A stretch of DNA of 64,000 bases from Bolinopsis microptera. Taxonomy: Eukaryota > Ctenophora > Tentaculata > Lobata > Bolinopsidae. The first letter of the stretch is position 1. The number at the start of each line of letters is the position of its first letter. Positions 12,501 to 24,500 of this stretch are shown piece by piece. Below the pieces are notes generated by a model. The model was given only the letters and a program-made list of their open reading frames with translations. It did no database searches and was not told the origin of the DNA. The stretch is taken from assembly GCF_026151205.1 (NCBI RefSeq), contig NC_087076.1:14865675-14929674 (forward strand), in the 5' to 3' direction. The position numbers and the translations under genes are program-made.

Positions 12501-15500
12501 AGTAGTCTAGTGTGTTGGCTGTTTACCATGTTTTGATGTTGTGGCCTCCCCCCTCACAGTGATATACTAGAACAGTGAGTTATACTGATGTAGTGAGTGT
12601 GTGTGTGTGTGTGTGATGGTGACAATTACTAGCGTGTCTCTGTATCTTTTAAAAGCTACTGAACATTAGATTTCATTACATTCTAATGTCAGACGGGCTA
12701 GAAAGCGCTAATGTTCTTGATAATAATCGTCGACAAACCTTGACACGCAGATCACAAAATAACACAGTCGGATTTGCGTGGCTCAAACGTAAATTGCGGT
12801 TGATTTATGCTGAGAATTTTTAAATTCGATTCAAACGCAGGGAATATTTCAGTGAGGATTGTTTATTTTCTTTTAAAACTTTAGCCAATGATAGGAGCCG
12901 GGGGAAAAGATAGAGGAAAATTCCTGCACGTATTGTCGGTCAAAGCAATATCAATTTGTTCGGAGGACCGGCCGCGGAACTAGACCCGGACAATCCAGGG
13001 ACCGGCCGCGGAACTAGACCCGGACGATTTTGTTGCCGGCTTCTAAACGTCTATGTTATTAAAATAGCCCGCCCAATAAAGGTCTTCCCGTCCCAGGTCA
13101 CGTCCAGGATCTTGCACCTGGTCCTAAGTTAAACACGACCAGAGCTGGAAGTGCCACTGTTATATTTGTGTAATAGTCTAAGCGTGCTTCATTCTACATA
13201 GTTACAAACAGTAGTGTTGACAATTTGTTAAAATAATGCGCAATTACTGCAGGGTTTGTAAAACCCTAATAAAAGAAGGTATTTGTGTAGTAAAGTTTAT
13301 TTTCGGATCTCAGGTGATTTGTTCTGAAGCAAGGTTTCTGTAGATTCAGCAAAGTATTGAGATACAGGATATAAATATAAAAATACGTTCGAATGACATT
13401 ACCTAATTACTAATTGCTCTGTTAAAAGCCGGCGTTATTTCCTGCAATCAAGGGAACTCGACATTCCGGAAAAACTTTTGGGCAAATTTGACCTTTACCG
13501 GGTTTTTACGATTTGTTGATGGATTGTTGAACCCGTGAATTACGCTCTTATTCGTTCTATTCCCTGTAATGACTCATGTCTTTCTTCCTTGTTTTCGGCA
13601 TCGTCAAAATTCAACCGTAATTAACAACACCCATATCTTAAATGGAGTCCCGAATCTGATCTTCTCTACTACATTTTTGCACACTTGAACACAAACACAC
13701 GATATGTATATCACAACTATTTTCTTCTCATAAAGCTGCATACAGCCTACATGTAGCTGCTCTCGAATACTACACACTACAACTACATCAATACAATCAT
13801 CTAGATATAGAACCCACATATCACTCTATAATAATATAGTACAAGGTTAGAAATATGAAACTTTATCCCCATAATTGTACAGTAGCAGTACCCTTCAAGG
13901 GATCGGGACCGCCTCCCCACTGCTAAGGCGGAGAGAGAGCACCTTCTCCGACCTGTATCAGTTAATTATTGGTAGGTGCTGAATGTGCTGAAGGTGCTGC
14001 ATGTGCGTGTGTGCTATAATTAATGTTATTCGCATTGTGGCACTTGTGCCAGGTTACTAACCAGTAATTAAAGCCATGATATAACAAGCCACAGGGTATC
14101 ACGTGGTCCACTATCAGAATATATTAACTTGTGCCGTCAAGGAATTACAGTTCGACATTATTTATGATTTCTGTACTTAAAGTTGAGGATGTAGCACCCA
14201 CACTCCACAGCAGGGGCAGATCTTTTTTAAGTGATAAAGTGTACAGCAGCTTTTATCAGACTCAATTATAACCACGTGGAGAGAGGCGCTAATTAATAAA
14301 CAATTTATGACAATTAGCCTGGCGACGTAGTCGCGCTGGGGGGAGAGAAAAATTGGTGGAGTGTGAGCATTACATTACACACATATATCAACACTGGAGG
14401 GATGTTGAAATATCAACACTGGGCGGATGTTGAAATTAGCGCACGTCTTTAGTGTTCAGGATAATGTAGTGTACAATGAACCGGACGTGAAGTGTCATTC
14501 TGTAAACTTTACACGCTCTAACTGCACGTTACACTGTTGACACTCCGGTGTGTAACGCCGTTACAGCGTTACAGCGTTACAGCGTGTCAAGTGTGCGTCA
14601 ACGAGTAAGACAACATGTCTGTCTCTGTTACAGAGCGCTGTGTAAATGTAGACGACATTATTTGACAGACAGGGGGGGGGGTCAGTTAGTGAGATGACAG
14701 GATATCTATCAGTTAGCATACATAATAATCCTGATCACACTAAAACAATGGTATTGGCAGTGCGGAAGTGGTAACAGGTAAAGAGCAAACAGTAAAGGGT
14801 AAAGAGCAAAAGGTAGAGATAAAAGAGCAAAGGACATTGAGCAAAGAGTAAAAAGCAAAGTGCAAAGAACAATGAACGAAGTACAAAGAGCAAAATTGTG
14901 ATGATCTGAAAGAGATCAACAGAATTAACCAACTATTTTATGCACATAAAATCATAGTTACTTTTAATAGTACAAAACTAGGTGTAATATACAAGGTGTA
15001 CCATCAAAGATGTAGCACAATAAAAGGTTTAGCCTGTAAAAGGTAACTACAGTTAAAGGTACACACTTACCAGCTTGCTACAGAACTGACAGACAGTAGG
15101 TAATCTGTAGGAGTGAACCACCCAGTGGTGGGGCACCGACATGCTCATGCTGCCGGACACTGCGGACCCTGAATCTGCTGACTGCTGAAATGATGGTAAC
15201 AGTTAGTCACTAAGTAACTGTAATTAGTAACTGTAATTAGTAACAGTAATCGGTTAGTATAGTTGGGGATTAGTGACTTGTATGTGTTGGAGTTAGGTTA
15301 GAAACATTAAATCAGCCATATGATCAGCATGGTGTTGTCGTTGGAGAACACGGATATTACTTATTGCTTCTTTAAGATCCAGTGAACTCTAAGCCATTGT
15401 TACAAGAGATTAGTTGGCAAGTGAGGGCAGCGAACGGTGGAAATTGTTCCAGTGAATTGTATACAAAGATTAGCTAAATGTACGTTGCAAAATTGTGGGC

Positions 15501-18500
15501 AAAGATAAAAATAGGCGGTCCCGGTGCACAATATTTAAGAAAATATCAAAGGAAAACGTAACAACGAAAAACACTTATAACGATTCGAAGTCGGTTAACG
15601 AAATAAGTGTACAAAAGACTACTTCGCGCAATCTACATTCATGTCTTGATTTACACAAAGCTGAAAGTTGTCTTGATATCTACAAGGCACACCACCCATT
15701 ATTAATGTCAACAATTTAATGGGTTTGTTGGGTATTTGTGAAGAGACGATAAAGGAGGAACTCACCCGAGAACTACCTCTTGCCCATGACGGCAGCAGTT
15801 TGACCATCAGGCTTTCACTTTCACGGCGGGATGATGTATTCGCTTTCACTTTGAAAGGGGAGGAAGGGGTTGGCTTTAAAAACGAGGAAACAATCACACG
15901 AACAAAGTAAATGCGAGGAGATCGGCGGCCAGCGGCAAATTACTTAATGGCTCGCACAGTCCTGATAAACGATCTTGCCATATTTTAGATCTCTGAGATT
16001 TGGAAATATTATTAGTCCAGCTTGATTGTCATAAGTTATGCAAATAACGCCATTTTCGTGACATATAAGGAGATAAGTTATATCAACGTTAGTTATATAT
16101 AAGTTATATTATGCAAGTCAGCACTGGGCAGGAGGCGTCGGCGCCCAAAAAATAAGCCGGTAATTTGCGAAAGTAATAAATTCAACGTAGCAATAAGATG
16201 GAGAGTAAAGTGACGATCAATTAAATATGAGCGATAAAAATACAACAACACGGACAAATCATCTCGCAACTGGTGAGAGTCATGAGCTAAAAGGAAGCTT
16301 GATGTGGAGAAGTTGAAGTGACGGGTCTGAAATGTGGAACAGAGAATGTGGCCGGAGAGTAAGGTAAGAAAGTTGTAGTGTAAACGCGCGAACTCTCGCT
16401 ATTTTCAGGTGTTGAAAGCTCCACTCTGTATAACATATTAGCATACATTAGGAGACGCCAGTTCGCCAATCAGCGTCCTGGGATTGTCTCAGCAGCCAAT
16501 TAGAAGCAAGCTGGAAGGGTCACGTGAGTCAGATTGGGAGAATCAGATAGCTGGAGGCTAAACGGGAGATAAAGCAGGACTATGTAGTGTTTGCAGAGAT
16601 TCTCCCTGCAATGTTGCCGTTCGGGGTGGTATTTTTAGCAACGGTCATGTATATACTGTATACCCTGTATACAAGCTGCAGAAGACGGCAGCAAATATTT
16701 CTCTAGAGGCGAGACTTGATTCGAGGCTGGAGATGAGGGTGAGACGGTGGAGACAGTTTCCCAACAGAGGCGACGAACTAATTTTATAACTAATACAGCT
16801 GTTAGAACTTTGTTGTTGATGTTAAGTCCACGAAACGACGGCAGTTGTTGGCGTAAGATGCCTTTGATCATGTTATCAATAAGGCTGATCGGGGGGGGGG
16901 GGGGGGGGGTAGTAATGACTACCAATGGAGACTTTTGGGGACTAATGGGGACTAAAAATCGTGGGGACTAGAGGTCAACTCGTTGACGTAATTCACCATT
17001 TGTCCCCATAAGTCCCCAGAATTTTTGACAGTTATTTATGGTTTTCAAGTTAGTTTAATAACGATACGATCGAGATGTTTTGTCCAAGATAAGAGTAGGA
17101 TAAATCTAAATGGGGACTATTGGAGACTTTTGGGGACTAATGGGGACTAAAAATCATCTAAATGGGGACTAATGGAGACTTTTGGGGACTAATGGGGACT
17201 AAAAATCATGGGGAATCGGGGTAAAATCGTTGACGTAATTCCCCAAGTCCCCAAAAGAAGTCATTACGCCCCCCCCCCCCCCCCCCCCCCCGGCTGATCG
17301 TTAATAAATGTATGAAAACAAAAGAATGATACAGCGGCAACCCTCTTGCTTCAATTGATGTGACATTACCCATCATGTGCAAGGATCGACCGGGACCGCT
17401 TTTTTGGCCGGGACCGGGATTAAGCCGGGACCGGGAATATCCTTTATTGATTACAAGCACAGCTCACCACAACAAACCAGCACTTAACTCTGACAGTATT
17501 TTGTTGATTAATTGGTAAAGAATTTTGCTTTAAACTTCAGTTTTTCAAAAAAATCGTTCATTTGTGCAAAAAATGTTCGATAATTTAACAAATTTATTTT
17601 CTAAACTTAGAAAAAAATCCCGGTTCGGTCCCGGTCAAAATTCGGCATTTTAGCCGGGACCGGGATTAAGCCGGGATCCCGGTCGAACCTTGATCATGTG
17701 TAATAATATGTAATGGGACTATGGAGTAACTTTGAAGGAAGAATTCGAAATCATTACAATAAAACTTTATATTTCTGAGATACCTTTTGTACAGAAAGAT
17801 AAATTAAAATATGTCAATATTTTGATTTTCCTTCTTCTAACAGTGCTCCATTGTGTAGATTGTGTTGTCATAGCAACATGTTCACAGGTCAACTACTGTC
17901 TTTAAGGCTCAATTGTCTTTGTCAACACGGTGGCCGGTGCATAATGAGATAGCGTTGTCAAGGTAACTGTAACAACAACCGCAAGGAAGACTACACAACC
18001 GTTGCCATAACAAGTTAGTTAGTTCCGATGTTAACAACAAAAAACAGTTACCTAAAAATGTTGATATACAAAAAATTGCGCGGCTCAGCATGGCGCAACA
18101 AAGCATGCTGCTTCCTCAATAGATATAACATACCTGGACAAGACTCTCGGAGCTGGAGAAGTTGTCGCTCCCACTTTCATGATCCTCCGGAGACTTTGGC
18201 GTACATTCTCTCAGTAGGTAGACACAGCGCTTGTGGTAGTTACGCGTACACCCTGCAGTGGGAGTTATATGTTACTTGTAAAACATCTAACAGTGACACA
18301 TTGTTCCCTCCATTCATTTACCCTACAAGCCTCATTGATCTACAAACCCGCACTGTTTATTGTGTGTTACCGTCTCGTCTTTTTAATCTTATCGTTGAAA
18401 TGATACGACATAGGTATCATGAAAGGAACGCAAAAATTACGTATTTCGTACCAAGGACGTTAATGGTCACGTCATTCTGCAGGTTATTCTGCATGAATCT

Positions 18501-21500
18501 TGTCGTTAGATAGTGAAATGAACCATACCTGACGTCAGATACGATAGATTCCAACTTTATTTTCAAAACGTTTTCAGTGTCTTTCATTGCAGTGTGCAGA
18601 CTAGTGACAAATATGTAGTTCGAATCAAGGAGTGATTTAATACTTATAATAGAACTTCACTGATCCCTGGAAGACTGCCGTGATATCTATTAGATTTGGA
18701 TCAACAAAAATATGACGTTCATGTTGATAAATTCAAGTCTGTTGTACGAACTTAGATTACTGTTGGTTGGTGTATCATGAACGGTTGCCAGAGAGTAAAG
18801 CTGTCAGCGTGATTAGATGAAGACTCATGAATAATGTAGAAATGCCATATCTGAAGACAAAAAAACGGTGTTTTCAAAATACGGTGTCTCTAAAACACCG
18901 AGTCTCCAAAACACCGTGTCTCTAACAACAGATATCCGCATTGTCACTAGTCTAACTCAGCTAATTACATTCTATTTACGCTTAATAAAGGCAATATATA
19001 CAGGTTTATGTGGCGTCATGTAGTAGTAAAGCAGTACACACACCTGCTATTTTTTACAGAGTTGAAGAGTAGAAACTTGTTAGAAATAGTTTTACATAGA
19101 CTCTCTCTCTCTCTCTGTACAGCGTGTGTACTTGTGACTCTATAATAATGATATCTGGTACACAACAATACACACAGTAATATCTTGTCTGTTTTCAGTT
19201 TATATTTACTATCTAGAGGCTGGTGGTGTCAAGTATCTCTCACTCAGGTGGGTAGCTATCAGCTGTAAAGTGTTTATCAGGTGTAAACACTGCTAAATGT
19301 GTAATGTTGTGTACTGTGATCGTTGTTTAATTGAGCAGGCAGTTAGTCCTACATTAGAGATATCCTACATTGGTCCTACATTGGTCCTACATTAGATATC
19401 ATGACAAAACAGCAGCAACTAACAACTAACTAATAAACTATACAGCTATTATTATATATAAGATATGTGACATTGTCCACACTGTAATCTACATTCTATA
19501 CTTTATAGCCCCTACTCCCCGTTATAGTTCCCAGTCTAGCTGCTACTACTGTTGTGCTAGCTGGCAATGTTGAATTTCACGGCTCACGGCTAATTATGGC
19601 CAGGTTTGTGTTGGACTGCCAAACGTTTGGTTAGGGATGTGAAAATGAAAATTTACAGAATGTGAGTACACATTGTAAAATGTGAATTGTGGAGGTGTAA
19701 TATGTACCTATCGTGTTGATCACACGTTAAATTCACCAACAAATCACTCTAATTTCATTGACCACGTGATATAAGATTATATATTATATGTGTGTGTTGG
19801 CTATTGTCAGATGGTGGTGCCCCCTGATTATTCATAGCTTGATAAAATGTGCAGATTATAATTAAAGTTTCCTGTGGGTCACGTGATTTGTAGCACTGCT
19901 GTGATTGGTGGAAATGGGAAGAAAGCAGGTTTGTTGGTACTCGGTGGTGTATTAAAGCTTCAGTGCCAACATCGCTGGCAGCACCAATTGTTGTTAAAAG
20001 CAATCAGCTCTCTCCGATACATACTCCGACAATAAGTAACTAAACAACGTTGTGGCATTAATTGAAACCTGGTGGATGATGATAGTGGTAGGGTGGCAAT
20101 ACTGAGGGTGCTCAGTTGGGGCACTTTTTAAGGAACTGTAAATTATTTTATAAATCCTCAATCGCAGATGTCCACTCATTTATTTCTTGGTAAACGATTA
20201 AACTTTGGTCATAACCAGTACAGATATAAAATCTTAGTAATATTTCTTGAAATTTAATCTGTTGTGTGATTTCCACCAGAGCTCAAGTATGCAATTGTCA
20301 AGAAAATATCAAGTTAAAATTAGTCCACTAAAAATTTGCTGGTCGATACATAATATAAAATCTTATGTAGTTAATGAGTTTTGCTTGATTATCTATGAGA
20401 TGTTCATCACATGAAGTTTATATCTCAGTTATACCAATCACATGGACTTCAGTGCCTCCCCACATTGGAAGATTTGGATGAAATCCAACACTTGGCCTTG
20501 TCAGTCACCGCATTTGTTTGTACACAGCAAATAGTTACAGTTGTTACATTTGCTGTGTCAGTCACCGCATTTGTTTGTACACAGCAAATAGTTACAGTTG
20601 TTACATTTGCTGTGTCAGTCACCGCATTTGTTTGTACACAGCAAATAGTTGCAGTTGTTACATTTTACATCGTGCTGTATCATTTAGTACCTGGTACCAG
20701 ATACTCTAATAGACATGCGGACCTCCCGTCAGAACATCACTTTGAAGGTCTTGATAATATTTCTGGTTTTCCTGTGTTCCGCTTATATTTCACTGATACT
20801 CAGCGAGACTTGGTTCAGTGCCACATCTCAGGAGGAAACCAGGACGATGGGGATTGGAGAAGCGACTTTAGCGCGACAGGGTAGCGACCATGTTATGACT
20901 TCAACCCCTAATTGGGTGGAGATAAATGCCATCAGAATTCCTAACTCTGCAAGACGCGGGACTGATGAAACTAGAGTTCCAGTCACTGCAGAACCAAGGA
21001 CTGATGAAGGGAGAATTTCAGCCTCTGAACCCAGGGCTGATGAAGGAAAAAAGAAGTTATTTGTGGTGATCGTGGCAGGCTTTAGAACAGGCAGCACACT
21101 TTTGGGAGAGTTCTTCAACAAGAATAATGAGATGTTCTATTTATTTGAGCCACTCCATCAGGTTCGTGCACTTTTGTTCATTTTTCTAACATCATGTAAA
21201 CTTGTTAATTTCGAATGTTTACGGTTACAATGTATCGTAACACACAAGTAACGTGACTATCACGTGACTATCACCCTCCTCACGTGACTATCACCCTCCA
21301 GAACATCCTGTGGGAACACAGAGCAGAGATCTCCAGCTCCAAACCCTCCACCCCTCTCCTAGAGCTCCAACTACTCTACCTAAACCACCTCCTCAACTCA
21401 TGCTCCATCTTCTCCTACTCAGAGTTCAGAAACCAGATGTTGAAACTCAGCTGTGGAACAACGGCGGAGAACCTGACCAAGTTCGGTAGAGAAGAGTGCG

Positions 21501-24500
21501 GAGAAGTTCCGCGTCACTTCATGTCCCAACTCTGTCAAAACCATGAAATTGTAGTCCTGAAAACTATCCGGATCAGGGACCTACGAGTTCTAGGTGAGAT
21601 ACCCAATATTAGGGAACACCAAGTTAAAATCATCCACTTATTAAGAGATCCCAGAGGGGTCGTGAACTCAAGAAGAAAGTTTCCCCACTTTTATCTCAGA
21701 GATCTAGATGAAGTTCCAGTGAAGCCCCTGACTAAGCGGAAGATCATGCAGACAGCAAGAGACTACTGTGACCATGAGTACCAGAACTTTCTTGTCACAG
21801 ATTCAATACCAGACTGGCTGATAGGAAACTACTTACAAGTTACACACTCTCAAATTAGTACCCACCCCGTGGATACGCTAGAGAAACTGTACTCTTTCTT
21901 GGAACTAGATATTCCAGGTAATGTTAGAGAATGGGCTGAGAGTTTGTCAAGGACGGGCGAGTCTGAGGTTGGGGCTCTGACGACTCGTAAGAATTCAACA
22001 GAGGTTATGGAAAAATGGAGACGTGAGTTGGAGCCTCGTTTTGTACGGGTTATAGAGAAGACTTGTAAACATTTGATGGGCAGATTGGGAATTTTTAAGT
22101 GACGTTACCAACTTATGTGACGTGAACGCGCGGTTAACATCTATTAGATCATAATGAATTACCCATATATATACCAATATATATATTACCCACATAATGA
22201 ATTACCCACACGAATAATCTTATTAAAATATTTTAAAGGTATTTCTTTTAAAATTTTATCTGAACATGATTTAACAGTGTACAAATTATTCAATATTTTA
22301 TCATCACCCAGCGAGCTAATATCACTCTTTGATTGCGGCCTTGTGAAATTCATCATGTGTTAATCTATTTATTATTTAACTTGATAACTTCGTTAACCAT
22401 GATTAACACAAATCAAGTAGAAAGCAAAGAAACTAACGTTTGCACTGGAGTCCCTGCTTGACGAGCCCCATTAGCATCTGGCCACACCGGTCACAGAATG
22501 CAGGTAGCCTGTAAGACTTGACCGCTAGGTCGTGTTGAAGATAATCCTTCTTGGCAGGCTCCGCGGAGGCTGAAATAAACTTTGTGTTATATTGGAGTAA
22601 CTGTAAAGTTATTGTAGTCATGATAAGTCGCTATTTTTTAATGACGAATTGGCTTTCAGTGGTGGATATATATAATATGCAAAAAGTCCTTGTTTTATTA
22701 GAATATTATTAGTCTTTACACTGGGGTGGGAGATAAGTGCAAGTATTATAGAATACTCGTGTATCTGTACACATATGGTACACACTTAAGCACTTCACTC
22801 CAAGGGTAGTCTAAATATTGCATATATTTGTATGATTTTGTTGGGTGGTGTGTATTTGCGAATAGAGCTCAAACTTCGCATCTGAATTAGTGAACAAGCA
22901 TATCGGAAAAATCAAGGCACTGGGACTGGACCGGGAATTGAACCCGGGAATGCAATGAGTAGAGTAATGATAATAATAGCTATGATTACGTGAACAAAGC
23001 CGTTGGAAATTTCAGGGTATCTAGGGCCTGGGTAGTTTAGCGGTTATAACACCAGTCCGGATAGCTGGAGGTCCCGGGTTCAATTCCCGGTCCAGTCCCA
23101 GTGCCTTGATTTTTCCGATATGCTTGTTCACTAATTCAGATGCGAAGTTTGAGCTCTATTCGCAAATACACACCACCCAACAAAATATTATTAGTCGCTA
23201 TAATTGTCGCTATATTGTTAATAGCTCGCCATAATATTCGCTATTGTTAATAACTATTGGCTTTAAGTTACGAATATGTAAAAAAACATGCAATCATCAT
23301 GCCAGCTTTATAGTTGAACAATAAGATTGATGACAACTTTTATTATATCAAGATCGGTTAACCGATGATATTGATATTGATGTTGTGGACACATAATGTT
23401 TCATCTGCACTCAACATGTGCATTATATATGACTCCCAGCGTATTACACGCGGTTATAAAACTGTTACTTTACTAAACATAATAATAATAATTATAGTAT
23501 TCGTGGAATGTAAAAGTTGAATCAAGTAATCTAAGATCACATGTAGCAGTTATAGTAGTACAAGTAGTAATACCCAGTAAGTACCCACAACTCACAACTC
23601 ACAAGTCACAGGTTCGTTAGTGTACAAATATTACATTCCTCTGTTAGAGTACATACTGTACTAAGTTCCCTAAATTACCCTAATTAATTTAAGGGGCACC
23701 CCGGCTCTCCCACTAAACCCAAATACCTAGACATTCATTTGTATAGTGTGTAAAAGTCTAGTAGTTACACTGTCTCCCAATACAAAGTTGATCCAGACAT
23801 GCGGCAATAGTTCAAGTTGTGTTACAGTAAAGCGATCAATGAATTGTTCGTATATAATACCCGCATGTACTCCATACCAAGTCCAAATTATATTTTGCAA
23901 TCCTACAATTCTATATGTCTAGGTAAATTATATGGCTGATTTAAATTTTAAAACCAGAAGCCCCCTATAATATGAATTATGCGATAAATTATATTTGATC
24001 TTTGAAACCCCGCCGAAGTAAAAATTATACGCGATCCCACAAAGTGTTTAAAACATCTATACAAGGCAAATAAACAGTGTAAGAATAAACATGCTCCCTA
24101 GTCTTCATTGTGTTTCGTTATGTTTAAATCATCAGCTCCAAGTACCCGTATTTTGGACGTACTTACTTATTTCTTCAGTCATCATCTCACTATTTCATTT
24201 TACGTTCACTCCCCTTACACAATAATTCTCAATTTGTGTGTCGATCCAAATTATCAAGCGTCAATAGTAAATGAATTTATTCAGGTTATCATATTGGACT
24301 AATGTAATTTGGATTTTAGGATCGACCACCTGGAAGTAACCTGTCAAAGCAAATCCCTTCTTAAATAGGAGGAGGTAATGACAAGCAGTTGCTCGAAAAT
24401 AAGGAAGGAAAAAAGAAAAGAAAACTTGCTCCACAAACCCATATCAGCTGAGGAAAAGAATGGGTACAGTAAACTGAAAACGGGTGAAAGCATTGGATCA

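Noticed and set aside
14735..14932. Irregular AGAGCAAA-rich stretch and its reverse-strand open frame
   Set aside because: Low-complexity purine tract in a PKD intron; no fixed period and no protein resemblance.
20411..20884. 157-codon open frame through the 57-bp repeats
   Set aside because: Multiple-of-three repeat keeps it open; it overlaps the sulfotransferase start in another frame and resembles no family.
23026..23098. Functional serine tRNA with anticodon GGA
   Set aside because: No U33 in the loop, one acceptor mismatch, and tRNA-Ser should have a long variable arm; it is better explained as a SINE head.
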